Part shown: positions 13,086 to 19,283 of the stretch, piece after piece
Layout: each line of letters starts with the position of its first letter
Position numbering within the stretch: the stretch's first letter is position 1
Assembly: GCA_004357365.1 (NCBI GenBank)
Contig: SMVT01000010.1
Span: 1 to 19,283, forward strand
DNA from: Nitrospina sp.
GTDB lineage: Bacteria > Nitrospinota > Nitrospinia > Nitrospinales > Nitrospinaceae
Reading direction: 5' to 3'
Length of the DNA: 19,283 bases
Made by a program: the position numbers and the translations under genes
The notes under the pieces: generated by a model
Databases searched by the model: none
Seen by the model: the letters and a program-made list of their open reading frames with translations, nothing else
Told to the model about the DNA's origin: nothing

Positions 13086-15308
13086 TTGTCCGCCACCGTG
13101 GCCGATTCTTTTTCGAACCCATCCCCGATCCGCCGCAGCCTGATCGCCGCCTTGTTGTGCCTGTGGGTTTTTCCGGGAGCGCTCCCGGAGGCCGAGGCGG
13201 CCGGCTGGACGCGTCCCGCCCACCATGACCTGGAGATCACGATAGACCCGGCCCGTCATTCCGCGAAAGTGGAGGACCTTGTCACCCTGTATCCCGGTGA
13301 CCGAGAGGAACCGTCGATCCATTTTCTTCTGCACGCCAATTACACCCTCGACACAACCGAAATTCCGCACCAGGGCGATTGGAAAATAGAAATAGCTGCG
13401 GTCAAGGACGGCGACACCCCTCTGCACAGGATTAGCGTGCACAAACCGAAGGGTAAGCCGTGGCCGGATTTTCTGCAGGTCAGGTTCCGGTATCATGGAA
13501 CCTATAGCGACGCGTTGCGCGAAAACGGCGGGCCGCCGCCCGGCCCTTCTGGGGAAGAAGAGGACCACGGCATCTTCCTGTCCGGCGCCAGTTATTTTTA
13601 TCCCGCCGTGGAGAACCCGGACGGGACGTTCCTGATCACCTATTCCCTGTCCGCCAATCTGCCCGCCGAATGGAAAGTGGTGAGCCAGGGAAAACGCATC
13701 CTCGAAACCACGGTGAACGGACCGCGCCACACCTTCTGGCAGTGCGACGACCCGATGCAGGAAATTTTTCTCATCGCCGACCATTTTCAGGAATACCGCG
13801 ATCAATACCAGGACGTCAAACTCTACGTGTTTTTGCGAAAAAAGGAAAAGCAACTGGCATCGAAATATCTAAAGGCGGCCAAATCCTACATCGCGTTTTA
13901 CGAGAAACTGATCGGCCCCTACCCGTTCGTCAAGTTCGCGGTGGTGGAGAATGCCCTGCAGACCGGTTACGGCATGCCCTCGTTCACGCTGTTGGGTTCG
14001 CGGGTGATCCGCTTTCCGTTCATCCTGCACACCTCCTACCCGCATGAGATTCTCCACAACTGGTGGGGCAACGGCGTATACGTGAAGCCCGGCGGGGGCA
14101 ACTGGTCGGAGGGCCTGACCGCCTATCTTTCGGATCATTTGTTCCCGGACCTGAAGGGACAAGGCGGCCGCTATCGTTTTCAGGAATTGATGAAATATTC
14201 CAGTTACGTCAACGCGAAGAACGATTTTCCGATTTCAAAATTCAGTGAACGCACCGGCATGGCCTCGCAGGCCATTGGTTACAGTAAGCTGGTGATGGTG
14301 CTGAACATGTTGCGGCTGGAGCTGGGGGACGCGGCGTTTCTGAAAGCCCTGCGCGAGTTTTTCATCACCCAACAGTTTCGTCACGCCGGGTTTGATGAAT
14401 TGCGCGGGCATTTCGAGGCGGCGTCCGGCAAAAAGCTGGACGCCTTTTTCCGGCAATGGGTCCGCAGTAAAGGAGCGCTGGAGCTGGAGCTGGCCGGCGC
14501 CGTGTATGAAATTTTTCAGGACGAGTATCGGCTCACATTAAAGATCAGGCAAAAGCAGAAGCGGCCGCTGTTTCAAATGACTCTGCCGGTGGCGGTGTGG
14601 GTGGAGGGAGATGACAAACCGCACATCCAGAATCTGAAGCTGGAATCCAAAGCCCAACAGGAACTGCACTTGTTCGTCAAAGGAAAACCCCGGGCGGTCA
14701 TGCTGGACCCTTACTACGATCTGTTCCGCCGGCTCGATCCGCGCGAAGCGCCGCCCAGCATCAGCCAAAGCTACGGAGCGGAACAAGCGGTGGCGGTGTT
14801 TTCCAGTAAGGAGAAGAACCCGTTACACAAGGCCTATGGGCAATTCGCGAAGGCGCTGGGACCCGCCACAAAAATGTTTAGCGACAAAAATTACCTGCCC
14901 GCGCCCAATGCCGCGCTGTGGCTGTTTGGGAAAAATAACGGCGTGGCGCAATCCCTAAAACCCGCGCTTCAGCAATATGCCGTGAGTCTTGATGAAGACG
15001 GGATTGCGATTGAAGGCAAAACCTTTGCGTGGGAAGGTCACAGTTTTGTGTTCACCGTACGGCATCCGCACGACCCGGAACGTTCCGCCACCTGGATCAT
15101 CGCCGCCGATCCGGAAAGCGTCCCCGGCCTGATCCGCAAACTACCGCATTACGGCAAATACGGGGTTCTCGTGTTCGCGGGCAACGCGCCCACCAACGTG
15201 CTGAAAAGCACCTGGCCCGCTCAACGCCTCAGCCTGATGAAAACCTTCCAGCCCGGCAATTACACTCTGCCGAAGCGCCCACCGCTGGTCGATTTTCAGC
15301 CTAATTAA
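13086..15308 (+). CDS. Secreted M1-family-like zinc metallopeptidase (gluzincin)
   Basis: A 740-residue exported protein. Residues 15-40 form a signal peptide (SLIAALLCLWVFPGALPEAEAA). An N-terminal beta-rich region (about 45-230) precedes a catalytic domain with H320-E-I-L-H324 and E342, the two His and distal Glu zinc ligands of M1 gluzincins. The spacing is HExxH-x17-E, one residue shorter than the usual x18. The aminopeptidase GxMEN motif is absent; the equivalent position reads TGYGMPSFTLLG. GYSKLVMVLNMLRLELGDAAFLKALREFF fits the family helical region. The last 200 residues are not recognisable. The start is TTG 13086 or GTG 13098; no ribosome site is evident. Endopeptidase rather than aminopeptidase activity is possible (inference). 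Confidence 0.85.
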   Translation: MSATVADSFSNPSPIRRSLIAALLCLWVFPGALPEAEAAGWTRPAHHDLEITIDPARHSAKVEDLVTLYPGDREEPSIHFLLHANYTLDTTEIPHQGDWKIEIAAVKDGDTPLHRISVHKPKGKPWPDFLQVRFRYHGTYSDALRENGGPPPGPSGEEEDHGIFLSGASYFYPAVENPDGTFLITYSLSANLPAEWKVVSQGKRILETTVNGPRHTFWQCDDPMQEIFLIADHFQEYRDQYQDVKLYVFLRKKEKQLASKYLKAAKSYIAFYEKLIGPYPFVKFAVVENALQTGYGMPSFTLLGSRVIRFPFILHTSYPHEILHNWWGNGVYVKPGGGNWSEGLTAYLSDHLFPDLKGQGGRYRFQELMKYSSYVNAKNDFPISKFSERTGMASQAIGYSKLVMVLNMLRLELGDAAFLKALREFFITQQFRHAGFDELRGHFEAASGKKLDAFFRQWVRSKGALELELAGAVYEIFQDEYRLTLKIRQKQKRPLFQMTLPVAVWVEGDDKPHIQNLKLESKAQQELHLFVKGKPRAVMLDPYYDLFRRLDPREAPPSISQSYGAEQAVAVFSSKEKNPLHKAYGQFAKALGPATKMFSDKNYLPAPNAALWLFGKNNGVAQSLKPALQQYAVSLDEDGIAIEGKTFAWEGHSFVFTVRHPHDPERSATWIIAADPESVPGLIRKLPHYGKYGVLVFAGNAPTNVLKSTWPAQRLSLMKTFQPGNYTLPKRPPLVDFQPN

Positions 15309-15314
15309 CCCTAT

Positions 15315-16166
15315 TTAGGAATAGTGGCCCGCGAAGCCAGCGGCGGAGAGACCGACCGGAAGATAATTCCGGGCGATGGCGGCGATGCGGTCGCGGTATT
15401 CCAGGCAGGTAGACGCGGCATCCACCGCTTCCATCGAACGCGGCAAATCGGTTTTCCAGGTGCGCGATCCTTCAGCCGTGCCGTCGCCCCCGATAAAGTG
15501 ATCGATCACCACGGCGGAGGCACCCGCTTGGGCCAGTTGTTCGAAAAAAGCGGCGGGCTGTTGCATGGGATACAAGGGCGACAGACAGGCCACCGCGAAA
15601 ACTCCGGCTTCGCTCAATTGACGCAACAACTCGATCCGCTCCTGAACCGTCGCAGGGGGAGGCGGCAGGCCGGGCAGGCGTTCGATATCCCCTTCGATGG
15701 ACACATGCACGCGCAGTCGGCATTGCCTCGATAACGCGGCGACCAGGCTGAGATCCTCCTGCATGGCGGGGGCATGGGTCTGCAGAATTAATTCATCCGG
15801 CGGATGTTCCCGCATCGCTTCCAGCAGTCGGCGGGTGACGCGGTATTGCCGTTCGACCGGTTGCCAGGGTTCGGTGGAGCTGGAGAAGAAAATGGCGAAG
15901 GGTTGATTCCGGCGATGCACCCAGCGCTGTTCAGTTTTGCAGGTTTTCAGATAAATTTCCGGCGCATTGGTTTTAACCTCGACGAAGCTTCCCCAGTCCC
16001 GCCCTTTCGTCAACCAGGCATTGTGCCGGACATAACACCCGACGCCGCAAGCCGACCGCCCGAAGCCGCAACCCACGTAGGGATTCAGAGAATGCGAGCA
16101 GACCGGTTTCAAATAACCGCCGACGCGGGTGAGGATGGATTGGCACTGCACTTCGGTGATTTCCAT
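15315..16166 (-). CDS. SPL-like radical SAM family protein with atypical cysteine spacing
   Basis: A 283-residue cytosolic protein resembling SPL-type radical SAM proteins: SHSLNPYVGC begins the cluster loop, as in NPYxGCxHGCxYCY. The cysteines here are C33-x6-C40-x3-C44-Y rather than C-x3-C-x2-C. Later family-like segments are FIFFSSSTEPWQPVE-type (IFFSSSTEPWQPVERQY, 92-108), LILQTHAPAM and VHVSIEGDIERLPGLPPPPATVQERI. Extra C8 and C23 lie upstream. SPL relatives cleave or rearrange DNA lesions or modify other substrates; no substrate can be assigned. AGGAA precedes the ATG at 16166 with about 7 bases of spacing. The stop is 6 bases from the stop of the M1-like gene on the other strand. Confidence 0.8.
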   Translation of the reverse strand: MEITEVQCQSILTRVGGYLKPVCSHSLNPYVGCGFGRSACGVGCYVRHNAWLTKGRDWGSFVEVKTNAPEIYLKTCKTEQRWVHRRNQPFAIFFSSSTEPWQPVERQYRVTRRLLEAMREHPPDELILQTHAPAMQEDLSLVAALSRQCRLRVHVSIEGDIERLPGLPPPPATVQERIELLRQLSEAGVFAVACLSPLYPMQQPAAFFEQLAQAGASAVVIDHFIGGDGTAEGSRTWKTDLPRSMEAVDAASTCLEYRDRIAAIARNYLPVGLSAAGFAGHYS

Positions 16167-16178
16167 GGAATAATTCCT

Positions 16179-16239
16179 GTCATGCGGAGCTGGTCGAAGT
16201 ATGCCAGCTTCAGAGGTCCCCCTTCGACCGGCTCAGGGC
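16179..16239. repeat. Dispersed repeat, family C, copy 5
   Basis: It contains CTGTCATGCGGAGC and CCCTTCGACCGGCTCAGGGCGATC. The second half is the widespread short type with TTCGAC-GGCTCAGG. It sits between two minus-strand genes. Confidence 0.55.
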
Positions 16240-16247
16240 GATCTATT

Positions 16248-16742
16248 TTATTTAGGATTTTTCCCTTTCCACCACGTGCCCCATTGGATGGAAGAGATAT
16301 TCTCACTGAACCGCGACACCGACTTGTAATAAATTTGATAAGCTCCCGTATCCCGGTTCGCCTTGAAGTTAACCCATTTCCCGGATGGAAAGTCCTCAAG
16401 GTCATCGAGCCAGATTTTTCGTTTATCATTTTTCACGATCACCATAAACCCGGCTCCCTTTTTATAATTGAATTGACCGAATAGAGTGACGGTCGTTCCT
16501 TTTTTTCCCTCGAGGGTCAGGGTGTAGCGCCCCACGCAAAAATATTGGCGAAAATCGCGCATGTCAGAGACGTCTTTCCCGGTCTTGACGTCATACAAGG
16601 CATCACAATCCGGTCGGCGTTTACCTTCAATTTCGAACAAGGGTTCCTTGTATAGAACCAAGGCCTCACGCTGTTCGGCGGCCTGAGGAGTTCCGGACAG
16701 AATCAAAACCAAAATGACCGGCCATACATATTTAAATTTCAT
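16248..16742 (-). CDS. Secreted hypothetical protein
   Basis: I do not recognise a family. The 164-residue product has a clear signal peptide (KFKYVWPVILVLILSGTPQAA, cleavage near residue 22). The mature part is short, rich in aromatic and charged residues, and looks beta-stranded (RYTLTLEGKKGTTVTLFGQFNYKKGAGFMVIV). C46 and C69 could form a disulfide. The end is Trp-rich (SSIQWGTWWKGKNPK). It is followed on the same strand by the radical SAM gene, with a family C repeat between them, so co-transcription is possible but not shown. No strong ribosome site is seen before the ATG at 16742. Confidence 0.75.
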   Translation of the reverse strand: MKFKYVWPVILVLILSGTPQAAEQREALVLYKEPLFEIEGKRRPDCDALYDVKTGKDVSDMRDFRQYFCVGRYTLTLEGKKGTTVTLFGQFNYKKGAGFMVIVKNDKRKIWLDDLEDFPSGKWVNFKANRDTGAYQIYYKSVSRFSENISSIQWGTWWKGKNPK

Positions 16743-16834
16743 GGTTCAGTTCTCTGTAGGAATGAAGGTATCCAGCAATTCTTTAAAATTATAGCATTCA
16801 GGTGAGGCGAAGGATCGGTTTTTTACCCTGTTAA

Positions 16835-16999
16835 TGGAGCGCTTACCGGTCTTTCCCGGCCCGGGGTTCCATGGGTCGCAGTAAAGTGGTTCTGACCTGC
16901 CAGCCGGCGTTCAGCCGCAGTGACTCCATCGGCGACATCAGCGGACAAGTAACGGTTACCAATACCGGAACCAACCCGGTATCGGTTGCTTGTAACTAA
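16835..16999 (+). pseudogene. Possible gene remnant or very small gene
   Basis: An open frame of 54 codons preceded by a stop (16832) and containing one ATG at 16871 that gives 43 residues. Its C-terminal half reads SDSIGDISGQVTVTNTGTNPVSVACN, which looks like the end of a beta-sandwich secreted protein (threonine- and glycine-rich strands, two cysteines). It has no signal peptide and only a GGGG upstream. It could be a decayed 3' fragment of an Ig-like domain gene or a chance frame. Confidence 0.25.
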
Positions 17000-17060
17000 A
17001 CGGGAAAAGGCGTGTCTGCGCTCATTTCCTATTGGCAGTTGTTGCGAGATATAACTCCAA

Positions 17061-17103
17061 AGCCCAAAAAGAAACAGCCGGCTTCCCCTGAGCCGGCTGT
17101 TTC
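17061..17103 (-). terminator. Strong intrinsic terminator of the 66-residue gene
   Basis: A perfect 13-bp stem, GAAACAGCCGGCT (17071-17083) with AGCCGGCTGTTTC (17091-17103), closes a 7-base loop. On the minus strand it is followed by TTTTTGGGC, giving a T-tract directly after the stem. It lies 62 bases beyond the stop at 17166. On the plus strand the T-tract is missing. Confidence 0.85.
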
Positions 17104-17165
17104 ACTTGGTGCCCCTTCCCGATTGCATCTCCGGGAATAAATTCTGATTTTAAATTTTCCCCGGT

Positions 17166-17366
17166 TTACTCGAGTCCTTCCTCGTTGGAACTCTCCTTGT
17201 TCATGAATTTCCGCAGAATATCAAAACAGTATTTAGGATCGGTCCGGTTATCATATCCGCTGTCTCCCAACGATTCCAGAAAACCGATGCGCGCTTTTTT
17301 CTTGATCGATTTCACCTGTTTCCGCGCCTGCTTACCGGGTCCGCCGGGCTGAATGGTGCTACTCAT
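17166..17366 (-). CDS. Small hypothetical protein, 66 residues
   Basis: I do not recognise it. The N-terminus is basic (KQARKQVKSIKKKAR), the centre has SLGDSGYDNRTDPKYCFDILRKF, and the C-terminus is acidic (NKESSNEEGLE). No signal peptide, membrane segment or metal motif is present; C47 is the only cysteine. There is no good ribosome site before the ATG at 17366. The perfect terminator that follows on the same strand is the best evidence that it is a transcribed gene. Confidence 0.5.
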   Translation of the reverse strand: MSSTIQPGGPGKQARKQVKSIKKKARIGFLESLGDSGYDNRTDPKYCFDILRKFMNKESSNEEGLE

Positions 17367-17850
17367 CGTGGGCTCATTAAAAGGAACGGTTTATCAGAAA
17401 AAGGATAATACCTTTACAGTTATAGTAACAAGCAATGTTCGTGCCATCAATACCCCAAAAAGGTCCCCTTTAAGCTAGGCTCAAATATTCAATAAGATAG
17501 ATAAAAATTAGATTTCCCCGGTGGGCCGCCAAGGGTTCATCTATGACAAATTTTGTCGATTACTGTGAATTTTTGTCTTACAACCTATTAAGGGTGTTGG
17601 GGTTACGGGTATTTGGAAAAACCGCCCCCCCCTCCCTGCAGGCCCCTTTATACCCAGGCGCCCCACTTCAGAGACGGACCATAAAGGCCTTGATTTTCAA
17701 CTCGATGTCTTCCCCGGCGCGGCAGATCGAGGCTTATCAAGAAGCACCGAATCGGTTAAACTGTGCGCCAACCTTTGGCCCCCAGCGTGACGCTGGACCG
17801 GCGCAGCGCCGGCCGGGCAACGCCCGGCTCCTCCTTGAAAGAGAGTGTTC
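17367..17850. other. Intergenic region upstream of gltX, 484 bases
   Basis: The region separates the small minus-strand gene from gltX. It holds an AT-rich section (17367-17520), a perfect palindrome GACAAA-T-TTTGTC at 17543-17555, a C-run, and three hairpins before gltX. A plus-strand open frame (17543-17854) crosses it, but its C-terminal third is repeat DNA and it overlaps the gltX start, so I do not call a gene. Confidence 0.5.
17782..17827. repeat. Three consecutive hairpins in the gltX leader, family B
   Basis: CAGCG-TGA-CGCTG, then CCGGCG-CAG-CGCCGG (17798-17812), then CCGGGC-AAC-GCCCGG (17813-17827) follow one another without linkers. The first is an exact copy of the 18-base piece at 12587-12604. 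The last stem ends 23 bases before the gltX start. Confidence 0.75.
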
Positions 17851-19283
17851 ATGACTGAAGAAGTCCGCGTCCGGTTCGCCCCCAGCCCCACCGGCTTCCT
17901 GCATATCGGCGGGGTGCGCACCGCCCTCTTCAACTGGCTGTTCGCACGCCACAACCACGGAACCTTCATCCTGCGAATCGAGGACACCGACCGCGAACGC
18001 TCCACCGAGGACTCCATTCAGGAAATCATCGAATCGTTGCGATGGCTGGGACTCGACTGGGACGAGGGTCCCTTCCGCCAGATGGAACGCAAGAAACTCT
18101 ATCTGGAAAAGGCGAAGCAACTGCTCGACGCAGGCAAGGCGTATCTTTGTTACTGCTCGCCGGAAGATCTGGAGGCCAAACGCAAAGCCGCCCAGGCGAG
18201 AAAGGAAAAACCACGCTACGACGGCACCTGCCGCAACCGCACGGAATTCCCCAAAGGAGCGCCGCACGTCATCCGCTTCAAATGCCCGCAGGAGGGCAAC
18301 GTGGTGGTCAACGACCTCCTGCGCGGTAACGTGGAGTTCGACGTGGCGGAGCTCGACGACTTCATTATCTTCCGCACCGACGGCACGCCGACCTATAACT
18401 TCGTGGTGGTGGTGGACGACGCCGATATGCGCATCACCCACGTCATAAGGGGCGACGACCATCTGTCCAACACCCCGCGCCAGGCGCTGATGTACGACGC
18501 CCTCGGCTTCCCGCGTCCCAAGTTCGCGCACCTCAGCATGATCCTCGGGCCAGACAAAACGCGCCTGAGCAAACGCCACGGCGCCACCGCCACCCTCGCC
18601 TACCGCGATATGGGCTACCTGCCCGACGCACTCGTCAACTACCTGGCGCGCCTCGGCTGGTCGCACGGCGATCAGGAAATTTTCACCCGGCAGGAAATGA
18701 TCGAACACTTCTCGCTGGAGCATGTGACGATCTCCGCCGCCGTGTTCAATCCCGAAAAACTGGAATGGGTCAACGAGCAGTGGATTCAGAAATCGATACC
18801 GGCGGAACTGGCCGGGCCTTTTGAGGCGGCTCTTATTAAAGCAGGCATCCTGCCGGAAAAGCACGATAAAACCCTGGCGGACCTGATCCAAGTCATCCCG
18901 TTACTCCAGCAACGCGCCAAAACGATGGTCGAAATGGCCCACGGGGCGGAGTTTTATTTTAAGAATGTGAATGTAAGCATTAAATTTGGCCTAGGTTTAG
19001 GGTTTAAAGCAGAAGCTGAGGTACTTAGAGATGGGAAGGTTGTTGAAGAAGAGAAACCGTATTCTTCTGAGGCTAAAATCGATGAAAAGGCGGTAAATAA
19101 ATTTTTAACGCCGGAAGTGAAACCGCTGTTCGACCAACTGATCGCCGGATTGGAAGCGATGGACGAGCCGTTGGATCACGATGCGGTCGAAGCCCTGTTC
19201 AAGCAGACCGTCGAGAAGGCGGGACTCAAACTCGGCAAACTCGCCCAACCCGTGCGCGTCGCCCTCACCGGGAAGACCGCGTC
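17851..19283 (+). CDS. gltX: Glutamyl-tRNA synthetase, 3' end beyond the window
   Basis: Class I aminoacyl-tRNA synthetase that charges tRNA(Glu). The HIGH motif is in RFAPSPTGFLHIGGVRTALF (residues 8-27) and the KMSKS-type motif is DKTRLSKRHGA (about 236-246). LRIEDTDRERS and GDDHLSNTPRQ are further family signatures. The frame is open for 477 codons to the window edge, so the C-terminus is missing. Residues about 371-409 (FYFK-NVNVSIKFGLGLGFK...SSEAKI-DEKAVNKFL) are an insertion in the anticodon-binding part, AT-rich compared with the gene around it. The ATG at 17851 follows GAAAGAGAG. Three hairpin repeats lie in the leader. Confidence 0.95.
   Translation, partial: MTEEVRVRFAPSPTGFLHIGGVRTALFNWLFARHNHGTFILRIEDTDRERSTEDSIQEIIESLRWLGLDWDEGPFRQMERKKLYLEKAKQLLDAGKAYLCYCSPEDLEAKRKAAQARKEKPRYDGTCRNRTEFPKGAPHVIRFKCPQEGNVVVNDLLRGNVEFDVAELDDFIIFRTDGTPTYNFVVVVDDADMRITHVIRGDDHLSNTPRQALMYDALGFPRPKFAHLSMILGPDKTRLSKRHGATATLAYRDMGYLPDALVNYLARLGWSHGDQEIFTRQEMIEHFSLEHVTISAAVFNPEKLEWVNEQWIQKSIPAELAGPFEAALIKAGILPEKHDKTLADLIQVIPLLQQRAKTMVEMAHGAEFYFKNVNVSIKFGLGLGFKAEAEVLRDGKVVEEEKPYSSEAKIDEKAVNKFLTPEVKPLFDQLIAGLEAMDEPLDHDAVEALFKQTVEKAGLKLGKLAQPVRVALTGKTA
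18961..19080 (+). other. AT-rich in-frame insertion within gltX
   Basis: By direct count 46 of these 120 bases are G or C (38 percent), while 18481-18540 in the same gene has 40 of 60 (67 percent). Codon choice shifts to AT-ending codons (GTA, TTA, CTT, AGA). Family knowledge predicts only a few residues between the FYFK segment and DEKAVNKFL; here about 37 extra residues lie between them with no frame change. Exact borders are not certain. Confidence 0.6.

Larger units (their letters stand above)
16743..17165. other. Intergenic region, 423 bases, mostly non-coding
   Basis: Between two minus-strand genes this stretch holds one small plus-strand reading frame (16835-16999, described separately) and the strong terminator at 17071-17103. 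Nothing else is recognisable. Confidence 0.5.

Noticed and set aside
13068..13853. Minus-strand open frame opposite the start of the M1-like gene
   Set aside because: It covers the signal peptide and N-terminal domain of the plus-strand gene in antisense; no ribosome site or recognisable domain.
17543..17854. Plus-strand open frame upstream of gltX
   Set aside because: No ribosome site, no recognisable domain, the last third is made of hairpin repeats, and it overlaps the gltX start.
17737..18891. Minus-strand open frame of 384 codons opposite gltX
   Set aside because: It is the shadow of the conserved gltX sequence and runs into repeat DNA at its end.

Overview
The window is a stretch of GC-rich bacterial chromosome carrying mostly housekeeping genes. 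No phage, plasmid, insertion-sequence, CRISPR, tRNA or rRNA signature is visible. The organism appears Gram-negative (many Sec-type signal peptides, a periplasmic DsbA-family protein, a secreted trypsin-like protease) and flagellated or recently so (flgM with a sigma-28 promoter). The gene set and the many short intergenic palindromes resemble Nitrospinota or the former deltaproteobacteria. That placement is a tentative inference and no single gene proves it.

Layout. 1-1366 (minus): a partial secreted protein, translationally close to an upstream DsbA-family thiol oxidoreductase with a SurA-like N-terminal region. 1530-2521 (minus): a Mrp/NBP35-type P-loop ATPase with a Cys-rich N-terminus and a clear intrinsic terminator. 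2684-3367 (plus): a secreted DUF4399 protein behind a long leader. 3368-3787: a repeat island. 3788-5161 (plus): a secreted trypsin-like protease fused to TPR repeats. 5162-5435: a second repeat island. 5436-6933 (minus): a Nudix hydrolase followed by a secreted M28 glutaminyl-cyclase-like enzyme whose apparent 5' coding end is made of repeats. 7042-7554 (plus): flgM behind tandem sigma-70-like and sigma-28 promoters. 7653-7850 (plus): rpmB. 7843-10137 (minus): a bifunctional RelA/SpoT protein, tail-to-tail with rpmB. 10307-12442 (plus): recG. 12443-12660: a third repeat island. 12707-15308 (plus): a membrane-anchored NusG domain II protein and a secreted M1-like gluzincin, probably one operon. 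15315-16742 (minus): an SPL-like radical SAM protein with unusual cysteine spacing and a secreted hypothetical protein. 16835-17366: a small orphan reading frame and a 66-residue hypothetical gene with a strong terminator. 17851-end (plus): gltX, cut by the window edge.

How the genes fit together. Most are independent single genes or two-gene units. Two themes recur. One is envelope protein processing (DsbA-like, trypsin-TPR, glutaminyl cyclase-like, M1-like, DUF4399). The other is core information and stress functions (L28, RelA/SpoT, RecG, GltX, Mrp). I found no coherent new multi-gene system. The most unusual signals are an AT-rich in-frame insertion in gltX, a family of hairpin repeats whose stems covary while their loops stay short, repeat invasion of the 5' end of the M28 gene, a radical SAM cysteine motif spaced C-x6-C-x3-C, and a Cys-rich N-terminus on the Mrp ATPase.
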